A stretch of 64,000 nucleotides of DNA from Durusdinium trenchii (taxonomy: Eukaryota; Sar; Dinophyceae; Suessiales; Symbiodiniaceae): the NCBI GenBank assembly GCA_963970005.1, contig CAXAMN010022740.1, forward strand, positions 925,654-989,653, written 5' to 3'. Below, piece by piece: positions 1 to 9,496 of the stretch. Position numbers and translations under genes: made by a program. Each line of letters opens with the position of its first letter. Within the stretch, counting starts at the first letter, position 1. Under the pieces are notes generated by a model. That model was not told where the DNA came from. It did not search any database and worked only from the letters and a program-made list of their open reading frames with translations.

Positions 1-322
1 GTTCAGGCACACTTCTCTCTGTCTGGTCATTGCCAACCGGTTTGGAAAGATCTGGAGCTGGTTCACAATGAACTTGTTCAGAACTCCCCTCCACGCCACG
101 GCGACCATATCCAGCACCATTACGCTCGAGGAAGTGCACGGGCGCATGGGCTGGGAGCTTGATGTGGGCACCATCTTGATGAAGCAACAGGTCAAAATGC
201 CCTGCGATCCTCTTCCCATTTTCATCCAGAAGCCATCTGTAGTACAAATGGCCCAGGGGTGAAGGGACATCCTTTTTCCCATAGAGTGCATCAGGCGGTA
301 CGTCAGCTTCTTGACTCTGAAC
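1..322 (-). CDS. OTU-like cysteine protease, His-box exon (partial, runs off the left edge)
   Basis: Open minus-strand frame with no ATG, from a 3' splice site (GGGCAG|GTT) at 322 to the window edge. It reads ...DALYGKKDVPSPLGHLYY, then a segment ending GHFDLLLHQDG. GHFDLLL matches the His box of OTU deubiquitinases (xHYD/xHFD). The Cys box is on the upstream exon at 563-1867, and both exons meet at a codon boundary, so the two boxes lie in one protein. Inferred role: removal of ubiquitin or ubiquitin-like proteins. The C-terminus lies outside the window, so completeness of the catalytic site cannot be judged. Confidence 0.6.
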
Positions 323-562
323 CTGCCCATGGAAAGTTCAATGCATTCGGAGCATATTCTATCTATACTCAACAGCAGCGGGGGGATACAGCAAATAGAA
401 AAAGAAGGTACCGCCCTTCCATGACCCCAATAATGTTCAAATTGAAGATTCTTATGTAAGGAATTTGTTCAATATCTGAAGCTTAGACTCTTTCAAACTT
501 GACAACAAAAGTTCATTTATTCATATTCCGTGTACTCCACCCCTGCAAGGAAAGCCCGTGAC
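323..562 (-). other. Intron of the OTU-like gene with the recurrent motif at both ends
   Basis: A 240-nt intron with GT...AG ends. A copy of the window's recurrent motif (consensus ATATTCTATCTACTCC on the plus strand) lies near each end, at about 355-371 and 523-539, in direct orientation. Direct repeats at both ends of an intron are what a recently inserted introner-like element would leave. That origin is inference. Confidence 0.45.
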
Positions 563-1867
563 CCTGGCCTGCATGTCCATGGAAATCCTCAAACAAACGC
601 CGGCCATCTCACATATATGGTGGGCCGCCTGGAAGGACACCTGTTCAGAATCAGATACTTCTTCAACTACCTCCTCCGGAACAGAGCCTGGCTTCTCCAA
701 GCACATATTCAGAAACTCCTGGCGAGTTGCTTTTGCAAGATCAATTTCCTTTGCAAGGTGTTCAGAAGACCTTGGTGCGCCAGAAGGCGTTCTAGGCACA
801 TTGTAGGTTCGAGGAAGTGTAGATCTCAGAATGCAATGCCAAAAGCACAGTCCATCTCCCAGAACTGGGATCCTCTTGAAGCTGGACAAAGGAGACGGTT
901 CAGAGCCGGAATTCTCAAGCAGGTGCTTTTCAAAGCAGCGGGTCATCAGGTCACCCAAAGGAATCTTGGCATTTGGCTGCAAAGCAGTCACCAGGAATTG
1001 CTCACCCTGGACACGTCTGGATATGTACTCAACTTCAACTTCATCCAGCTTCAGTCCAGTAGATGATGTTTGAGCTTCCCATGCTCGTGCAGTTCCAACC
1101 TTGATTGGGTATGTCACGATGATGACCAATATTTTAGGCTGGTGCTCCAGGTGTCGAACAATCTTGGCTTTGTCGTCTTCCAGCAAGTCGGGTGGCTGAT
1201 CAACTGGTTTGCATCTAATGAAGCCCAAATGACTCAAGTTCATGCCTGCTTGAGTTTCGTTGCTGAAAATGTCTTCTGCATCTCCTGTGTGTGTGAGTAT
1301 GTTTGTCGCTCGCCAGCCCAGAGATTTGTGCTTCCATCCAAACAGTTCTCCGAAGATCTCATGATCGAACCCAAGCTCTTTGAGTTTGTCCATGGAGTTT
1401 TGTGGTAGTCGGACAAATGCGCCTGGCAATGTTGCCTCTTTTGCAGCATATTTGCTGAACATAGAATTCCACACATCCTTTCCTTCAGAGGAAGTCCGCT
1501 GCCAAGCTTTAGAGCTCTCTGGAGTGAACACTTGTTTGGAGGACATAATCTTCTCGTATGCCTCCTGCGTGGCTTTTCTGGTGGCAGCCGCCTCTTTCAT
1601 TGTAGAAAAATGCCCCTTCAAAAGCTTCTTGTTGTCTAAAGATGTGAGCAAATCTACCCAGTGTTGAGCGTCTTCCTTCAGCTTAAACTCTTTCACAAAA
1701 GATTGGTCCGAGAGCTTGACACAAGCCTGGAAGACACCTTTCGCCTTGTTAAAGGTGATACCTTGTGATGGCTCTGAAGCTTCACCGACAGTGGTTGCTC
1801 CGATAGCCTTTCTGAATGTAGACCGCAGGTGATCCTCAATGAGTTTGAATTTTCCAGCTGCCATGAC
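563..1867 (-). CDS. OTU-like cysteine protease, large exon with Cys box
   Basis: Continuous reading frame of 435 codons between a 3' splice site (CATCAG|GTC at 1867) and a 5' splice site (CCAGG|GTCACG at 563). The frame would hit a stop 43 nt further on, which supports splicing. Near its end is GDGLCFWHCI, a good match to the OTU Cys box (GDGNCLF/Y-type), with Asp and Cys in the catalytic spacing. The roughly 300 residues before it are lysine-rich and I do not recognise them. The next exon (1-322) supplies the His box. An ATG three bases into the exon (VMAAGKF) could be the start, or an upstream exon may exist. The gene lies downstream of the J-domain gene on the same strand. Confidence 0.65.
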
Positions 1868-2447
1868 CTGATGCTCAAAACAAAAATGTACCAAACCCTA
1901 TATTCCATCTATTTGTTTCTCAAGGTTCAACCTGAATGTTGGGGATATCGGAGGCATAGAGTTTTGAAGGTCGCGCAGCATATTCTAAGTATGTCCAACA
2001 ACAAGCACGGTCTATGTTTTTGAAGGTTTTTGTCCTAAGGTTTCTCCCCAGCAGAGGAAAGTGAGGAAAGTTTGCTATAGGCTGCTACCGGGTGCCTTTC
2101 CTGAATTTGAATCGGATACCACCACCCAAGAAGAAAGGAATGTCTCTCACACGATCCATTGGACGTTCTCAGACTCGCTTCAACCCCAAACGCCTGTATT
2201 GAGATTCTATCTATGTGTTTCTCAAGGACAGGACTCAAGGTCTCAGAGAACCAGAAAGTCAGAGATAAGACGTGTTTGATGTTGACATAGGAATAATAAG
2301 GAACCTCCCCTTATTAACTTATTAATCAACCCCACCTCGAGCTAGTCAGTGAGTCAGTCAGTCAGTCATGAGTCACCGGTTGCCAAAGGACAAACTACAC
2401 TAACTACACCAATGCTCTGCCAGGCAACATTTTTGTCCACACTCCCA

Positions 2448-2545
2448 AGAAATCTCTCTAGCACAATTCTTCATTTTCCCTTATTCAAACTCTATCAACA
2501 TCTTTAGGTTTTGAAGCTCACAAGGGTACCCCTCACACAGGCCCT
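2448..2545. repeat. Dispersed repeat, copy 1
   Basis: About 95 bases containing CTCTAGCACAATTCTTC, then a CCCTTATT...CTCTATCAA stretch and GGGTACCCCTCACACA. The same order of blocks recurs at about 4316-4412 and, inverted, at about 4640-4735 in the palindrome, with a few substitutions. Confidence 0.7.
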
Positions 2546-2651
2546 ACCCCGCACTAGCTCGCACAGGATATTCCAAGATATTCCATGTACTTTTGACAGC
2601 AAGCAGGGTGTGATTATGACTTACTTTAAAAGTGTCATAGGTGTGGTTCCC

Positions 2652-3335
2652 TTAAGAAGAAAAGGTGCTTCGCTTCCCGGCCTTCTCCAAATCATCACGC
2701 AGTTGGGCAATAGTCGTCTTGCTGGGCATCGCAGGCAAGCCATTCTCCTCTAGGAAGGCCATTTTGTCCTTTTTTGTGCTCAAGTAGTCAAACCGTATCA
2801 ACATCTTGAGCACTTGTTTCGCAAACTCCTCAGCAATCTGGGTGGCAATGGTTTCATCGTGCCATTCTGAAAAGTTGAACTTTCTGGTGAGCCAATACGC
2901 AAGCTTCACCGAGATGCAGGTTTTCTGCTTGCGAAGGGTGTAGCCGCTCACCTGCCATGTCTTGTTGTCTTCCTCTGATTTGGAAGGCTGCACGCTGGGC
3001 TCCTCAGTGGCTTTCTCTGCCGCTGTGTTCTTTTCATCTGGCTTCTCAACCTGTTTGGCCTTCTTCTTGGGTTGAGCTTTGGATTGAGCCAGATGGTTGT
3101 TCTGACTCTTCTGGATGGTGGCCATGACCTTCTTTTTCGCAGCCACTTTGCTAGCCTTCTTCTGGATGTTCACGAGCTTGTCCCTGAACATCCTGTCATA
3201 GTCCGATTTGAAGACTGGGTTTGACAGCTTCGTCCAGGCGTCGTTTACCACCTGCTGAGCTCGATGGGCCTCTGCATGTTGAAATTTATCCGGGTGGACA
3301 TGCTTGCAAGTGTGCTTATAGGCAGCCTTAACAGC
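2652..3335 (-). CDS. J-domain protein, main exon
   Basis: Minus-strand frame from a 3' splice site (CCCAAG|GCT at 3335, after a pyrimidine tract) to a TAA stop at 2652. It begins AVKAAYKHTCKHVHPDKF: helix II of a DnaJ domain followed by the diagnostic HPD and helix III (VVNDAWTKLSNP). A basic, Lys/Ala-rich linker follows (about residues 60-120), then a C-terminal segment ending in KRSTFSS. The protein would act as a J-domain co-chaperone that stimulates Hsp70 ATPase; its partner is unknown. It lacks a Zn-finger or DnaJ C-terminal domain, so it is not a type I/II DnaJ. The first part of the J domain is on the exon near 3597-3668. Confidence 0.65.
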   Translation of the reverse strand, partial: AVKAAYKHTCKHVHPDKFQHAEAHRAQQVVNDAWTKLSNPVFKSDYDRMFRDKLVNIQKKASKVAAKKKVMATIQKSQNNHLAQSKAQPKKKAKQVEKPDEKNTAAEKATEEPSVQPSKSEEDNKTWQVSGYTLRKQKTCISVKLAYWLTRKFNFSEWHDETIATQIAEEFAKQVLKMLIRFDYLSTKKDKMAFLEENGLPAMPSKTTIAQLRDDLEKAGKRSTFSS

Positions 3336-3596
3336 CTTGGGTGCATGTTCCAAAAGGGAAAAAAACGTTAGAGAGAAAAATAGATAGAATATTGCACAGC
3401 TATTGGAACATTTATACGCGGGTCTAGAAAGTTAACCCCCGCCCCCGTCACCGGAATGTTGGGGAAAAAAAAAAGGTTTTGAGACTGTGCTGGGTGGATC
3501 CTCAAGATCGAGTCACCTCCAGTGGTTGCACTCGCACTACCAAGAAGCGCTGCAAACAGGCACTCGGTTCAACATCAGGTCTCCGATGAGTGGGCT

Positions 3597-3668
3597 CACT
3601 CCTAAGACTCCGTACAAGTCACCATGCTTTGAAGCATCCAGAACCCTTTCCAGGATGCCCTCAGCCAT
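3597..3668 (-). CDS. J-domain protein, N-terminal exon
   Basis: Starts at ATG 3668 and reads MAEGILERVLDASKHGDLYGVLG, then a GTGAGC 5' splice site at a codon boundary. DLYGVLG matches the start of a J domain (D-Y-Y-x-x-L-G). It joins in frame to the exon starting at 3335, but the splice as drawn omits about eight residues normally found between this point and helix II. The true acceptor may therefore lie slightly upstream, or the loop is short. The frame is open upstream of the ATG, so an earlier exon is possible. Confidence 0.5.
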
Positions 3669-4041
3669 AGCAGCTAGGTACAATCGCTTAAGGTCAGCAC
3701 TTCTAGCCAGAGTGGCTGCGCCGTCGTGGCAAACTCTTCTTGAACATCTTGCCAAATCTTGCTCTGCAAATCGAACTCGTCCCATATTCTATGTACTGCG
3801 AAATGCAGGAGGAATGACAGGGGTAGAAGTGAAACGGAAATGAACAGGACATGACAAGGACATCACAGGGACTTGAATAGACATGGAGAGGACATGGACC
3901 GGCTAAAAAGTGAGAAGGACATGAAGGGACATGAACAGGACATGACAAGGACGTGAGAAGGGGTGACAATGGTATAAGCAAGTGTATCTGTGAAATGGTA
4001 ACCCAGCGGAACGGCATAAGCAAAAGATACTAGGGCAAGAG

Positions 4042-5015
4042 TTTCCTGTCAAACTTTCTTCATTTTCTCAGATTTCCAATCCAAAAACTTAAAGAAAAAA
4101 TATTTTTGGAGCAGGAACCAGCCACATCCGCAACCATCCTGGAGTAGATAGAATATGAACCAGTCCAGAAGCATGACCAGTTTTTCATTGGATTGAATTT
4201 TTCCAATATTCTATCTACTCCACATTACCAACCAAAAATGATGAATGAAAGAGAATGAATTAGATAAACACTTTAAAAACTGAAACATCAGGACATAGGA
4301 TAATTTTGTTTTCTTCAAGAAAACTCTCTAGCACAATTCCTTCAGTTTCCCTTATTAAAACTCTATCAAAATCTCAAGTTTTTGAAGCTCACCAAGGGTA
4401 CCCCTCACACACACACACATATTCTTTCACAACATGGTTTGACAATTTCACTTTTCACAAGTGTCCTTCAAACAGACTCCAAACCTCAAGGGAAGACAGG
4501 AACTGAAGGAATCTGACCAGGAAANNNNNNNNNNTTTCCTGGTCAGATTCCTTCAGTTCCTGTCTTCCCTTGAGGTTTGGAGTCTGTTTGAAGGACACTT
4601 GTGAAAAGTGAAATTGTCAAACCATGTTGTGAAAGAATATGTGTGTGTGTGAGGGGTACCCTTGGTGAGCTTCAAAAACTTGAGATTTTGATAGAGTTTT
4701 AATAAGGGAAACTGAAGGAATTGTGCTAGAGAGTTTTCTTGAAGAAAACAAAATTATCCTATGTCCTGATGTTTCAGTTTTTAAAGTGTTTATCTAATTC
4801 ATTCTCTTTCATTCATCATTTTTGGTTGGTAATGTGGAGTAGATAGAATATTGGAAAAATTCAATCCAATGAAAAACTGGTCATGCTTCTGGACTGGTTC
4901 ATATTCTATCTACTCCAGGATGGTTGCGGATGTGGCTGGTTCCTGCTCCAAAAATAATTTTTCTTTAAGTTTTTGGATTGGAAATCTGAGAAGATGAAGA
5001 AAGTTTGACAGGAAA
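4042..5015. repeat. Large palindrome around a 10-N gap
   Basis: The left arm 4042-4524 is nearly the exact reverse complement of the right arm 4535-5015; I see about two mismatches over roughly 480 bases. The 10-N gap (4525-4534) is exactly at the centre. This may be a real inverted duplication or a scaffolding artefact that joined two strands of one locus. Each arm carries the CA-rich dispersed repeat and an inverted pair of the recurrent 16-nt motif. Confidence 0.85.
4525..4534. other. Assembly gap, 10 N
   Basis: Run of ten N at the centre of the palindrome. Confidence 1.
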
Positions 5016-5725
5016 GCAACATTTTCTTTTGCTATTGAGTCTTGAGTTTCCTTCTCTTTTGCTGTCCTGTCCCCTTTCCAGTTTGGAAAGCATTCCACTA
5101 GCACCACGACATCACAAATCCTTTCCTCTTGCGCTGCAATATTTTTTGGATAGGTTTGGGAACAGATGGGCTAGAAGTGAGAGACTAGAAGGAACAAGGG
5201 ATTTCACTGACTGGTGAAGAACAGCTTAATTCTTCACCAATGTCATTGAGATTGGTAAATTCTAGGATGTTCAAGGGTGTCTTAAGGCAGTTTCTGAAGG
5301 TTAAGAATGATCAAGAAGATGATAGAAAAAAACAAAACCACCAGCTGAAGCAGAAACACATGCAGTTAAGGAGTCAATCAAACCAATTCATTCCACAGAC
5401 CATTCCACGATATTCCAAGTACTCGTTTGATCCGCCCGGAGATATTCTATGTACTTTTTTTTTGGGGTCAAAACGAGGTACTTAGAATATGGAATTGAAA
5501 TGACGGAAGGTACGTTGGCGGCTCAATTCCGTATTCTATCTACTCGAGGATGATTATATATACATATAAATATATAAGCATTGTATATAGTTATGTGTCC
5601 ATCAATCCACCGATCAGCAGCCCCTTTTATCTTCCATAGAAAATGATCAAAGCAAATCAGATTCAACAAAACCTCAAAGCTGCTGACCCCTGCCAAATGC
5701 CCTTTCATGCCTGAGGAGTTTGCAC
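5016..5725. other. Non-coding stretch with four copies of the recurrent motif
   Basis: No convincing coding frame. Copies of the ATATTC(T/C)A(T/A)(C/G)TACTC motif occur at about 5411, 5443, 5475 (inverted) and 5530. The last one is followed by an A/T-rich TATATAC tract. Confidence 0.5.
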
Positions 5726-5850
5726 CTCCACCTCCGAATCCTCCAGCGCGGCAACTCCGGCCAAGGCTGGCACGGTCCGGCCACACCGCGCAGGCGGCAC
5801 GGTCGGCCGCTTCTCCACCGTTCCGGTGAGCTGATAGGAGAACGGCTTGC
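5726..5850 (-). CDS. Probable downstream exon of the split gene (phase not matched)
   Basis: GACTGCAG|GC at 5850 to GTGGAG|GTGCAA at 5726. KPFSYQLTGTVEKRPTVPPA is protein-like and resembles the strand pattern of ASH/hydin Ig-like repeats, a weak likeness. Exon 31 leaves two bases but this needs one, so an exon or splice site is missing between them. Confidence 0.45.
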
Positions 5851-8800
5851 CTGCAGTCGCTCATCCCATGTGACTCCCGAGAGGTACTTCTGCCGGAATT
5901 CTGATGTCGATCAATCAGAGACACTGAACCACCGAACAGATCCCCAAAATACCATCTTACAGTCGGCGAAAACCGCCCACGGCAGTTTTTTGCCAAAGCA
6001 GCTCTCGAACTCACGCAAAATACATTCCATCCGTGGCAAAAAACGGACCGAAGTCTGGATCTACAATGTACAAGTGTCCGAAGGGCTCCGAAAGTGGCAG
6101 CTTGCAAGGTGGGGTTCTTCATATGGGTGGTGAGAAGGGGGAACCCGTAAATACCCCCAAAAGCTTCAAGCAATCTGCGAAAAGCACACCCTCCACTTGT
6201 TTCTGGCCACATGTTTCTGATTCTTCACCAGCTGGGCCTGGCTCTTGCCTTCTGCACACTGTGCTCTCTCGCTTGAGATCAAGGGCTGCTTGCATCTCCT
6301 CTATGACCTTCTCTTCGAGCCGAAGGCCTCAACAAAAGCTTGGCAAATTCAGCAGCCTGGGACAAGTATACTAAGTACTGTATACTGTTTTCACAAGCAT
6401 CCTCAACCCTCCCCATCCCCTTGCCGAGTTCTCCCTTCTTCACCAGCCCAGCCACCTAAAATCTGGCTCACCTCCCGCGCCCCACATCGTTCCGGCACTT
6501 TGCGGTGTAGCGCTAGCAGCTGCTCGGCCAGCGCGGCGTTGAGCCCCGGCAGCTCCGCCCAGAAGGGCAGCTCCTCAGGCTCCTCCTCCTGGCACCCCCA
6601 GCCCAACATCTCCGGTGTTTCCAAACTTTGGAGTTGTTGGGAAGCGAGGATGGGCGGTTGATACAGGAAGTTGTGCGTTCTGGCTTAGGGCCTAAGGGTT
6701 CAGGTTCTATATAAAGAGTTCTAAAGTAAATGATCTATCTATCTGTCTCTGAAATGTCAATGATCTTGGGCTCCGCACCAAACAAAACCGGCACAACTCT
6801 GCGACCTTTTCACAGGCTCTCTTTTTCTGTCCCGATGTTTCAAGAAGCATGGCATGGAGGAGGCATATTTTGCAGCCGGTTCCACCGAGGCCCCTTTCAC
6901 GGCACCCGAACCCCATTCGACTCTCGGACGCCCCCCAGCGGCCTTGAGCTCGATGGAAAAGCCATGCCCCGTGGCAGAGATGCGCAAGGTCTCGCGCACG
7001 AGCAACGTGGCAAGTCCTTCACTTGCAACAGTACCTCGGCGTTTCTGCAGCGGAACGCTGGTGCCATCTCATCTTCACGTCACGGCAACTCATGAATCGC
7101 ATGATGCGGATGCGACTTTTCAGGAACCTGAAACAATAAGCTATTAGGAACAAGTGCATCGCTACTAGTAACAGGTGCCTTACTAGTAGTAACAAGAAGC
7201 TATTAGGACCACTCACGATCTGTTTTTGGTGATGAAACCTTTCCTAATAGCGTTCTTGTTACTACTAGTAAGGCACTTGTTCCTAGAAGCGATGCACTTG
7301 TTACTAATAGCTTTTTACTTACTCCCTCCAGTTTTCAATCATTAAGATTCGACCTCCACTGTTTGGACCAAATGCTGGCATGCAAAGAATTCTTTCGCGG
7401 GTGTTCTTGCGCACGTAAGATTTGAAATAGCTCCTCAAGCCAGGTTCGGCCGTGTCTTAATCAAGAACAAGCAAAGAGGTGGCTGAAAACAAATCCCAAC
7501 AAACATGCTTGCAAATTTTGGAACGGAGACTTGGGCCAAATCACTAGTTGCCCCGGAGAGCATAAGAAAATTGCGCTCATACGAGCTTCAAAACAAAAAG
7601 GTTTAGGTTCAATGATGTCACCTTCATTTTCTTTGGCAACTTTGGACCAATTGACCCTTTGTTTCGTCCAGTTGTCACTCTACAAGTCCAGTCGTCGGCT
7701 CCTCACAAATCCCTTGATCTTGAAGGCCAGACTCGAGCACCTCGGAGACGGGTCGGAGACAGGGGTCGGAGACTCACAGCAAAGAAAATGGGCCTTTTCA
7801 TCCAAGGAGTGAATTGAGTGAGTGCTTTGATGTTTGGCTTCATTCATCATGATTCACGACTGTACATTCATTTCATTTGATCGCTAACCCGAACCTCTCA
7901 TGTGGTCCGGGCTCAAGATGTCATTCTCTTGCTGACCGGGGGTGAACATCTGCTTCATCCTCTTCAACTCCCCACCAGCCATCCACTTCGTTCTGTTGCT
8001 GCGGAAAAGGAAAGAAAACATAGAAACTCGTTCGGCGCAGACGGCGCAGACGACGTGATGTTTTCTTCCGCCCACTGAGGCGATGGCCAAGACGAAGAAG
8101 ACCTGCTCAAAGGCTGTCAAGGCCCGCCAGAGACGATCCTCAGCTTGGCCAAACGAGAAGTGGAGGTAGGGGTGCCTTCTCGAGAGCGGAAAGGCTCCAG
8201 GTGCCGCCCCAGTCACATCCGGATGTGATGAACCGAACCATTGGCAGTGCTGGGGGAGAGAAGGCTGTGTTCTTTTGGAATTGGTTCCGTTTTGCTTTTG
8301 GATCAGGGAAAGGGCCCAATGCCTTCTCGTGACTTCCACCGACTTCGTCGAATTGATCGCAAGTCAAGTCGTCTTGCTCCAACATGCCAGCTGCACAACG
8401 GTGAGCTCTCTCATATGCTTCTTCCCTGCCCTCGGGCGGTCAGTACCAGGCCACACATAGCTCTCGCTTCTGTCGAGTGATCACATGTGCACTGCGCAGG
8501 AAGCAGCAGACCTGCACAGCTGGGAACACTCCCCCCTCTTTCAGCTTGGACTTCCTTGGCATGTGACAGTCGTTGTCCTCTTTGCGACTCTGGCGACTAC
8601 CAGAAAATCCTACACCACGCGGATAGCCTCATGATAGAGTCCATACAATGCAACTGTAAGCTACCAAAGGAGTAAATGTTGATGAATTCTCAGGCATAGC
8701 CGACGATGACAACAAAAACAGTACCGGTACCATATAGAGCCATATCGCAGAACAACATCTCCGTTGCGTTTTGAGGAACCATGTCAGTGGTGAACAACTT

Positions 8801-9417
8801 GGCTATCACTGCTAAAATTAAAAGGCGAACAACCGCGGATGGCTTGTGGTTTGTACTATGTACCCCGAAGAACAGTTGAGTTCACAGAGAGAACACCGCC
8901 AAGAGTGCGGATCTCACATTCGGTGCTTGAGGCATGCAAAGAACACCCGTTGAAATGGATTCTTCTTCTTCTCTTCCCCAATCCAAACGTTGCGATCCAA
9001 AAGCATGGCCATCTGAACAACCGCCACGCTCCCGGCATCGCTCTCCGCATCTGCACTCGCCACCTGCGGCCCCATCAGCAGATCGGGCGCCGTGGCGGCC
9101 AGCACGCTGCGCTCCAAAATCCGCAGGCCACCCGCCTGCATCGGGCCGTGGGGTGCACCGGAGCCGGTCGTGTACCGAGGCAGCACAACGCTGGAGGTGC
9201 TGGTTTTGGGAATCCTCAAGGATTCCTCCAGAAAGTTAGATGCAGATATGCCATGGTATGTGATCTTTCCTGTACAAAAGGGGTGTTCAGGCTTCCATGA
9301 TGGAGAGTATCTTATGCTGCAAAAGTATAAGTACCGCAGCCATTGAACAGAGGTTGTTGTTGTTGTTGTTGTTGCTGTTGCTGTTGCTGTTGCTGTTGTC
9401 GTTGTTGTCGTTGCTGG

Positions 9418-9496
<79 letters not shown>

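Noticed and set aside
5523-6212. 229-codon minus-strand ORF
   Set aside because: Better explained by two short exons in another frame (6015-6100 and 5726-5850) with good splice sites.
8340-8390. Possible 51-base exon (GMLEQDDLTCDQFDEV)
   Set aside because: Splice sites look fine, but its phase is incompatible with exons 27 and 28, which join directly.
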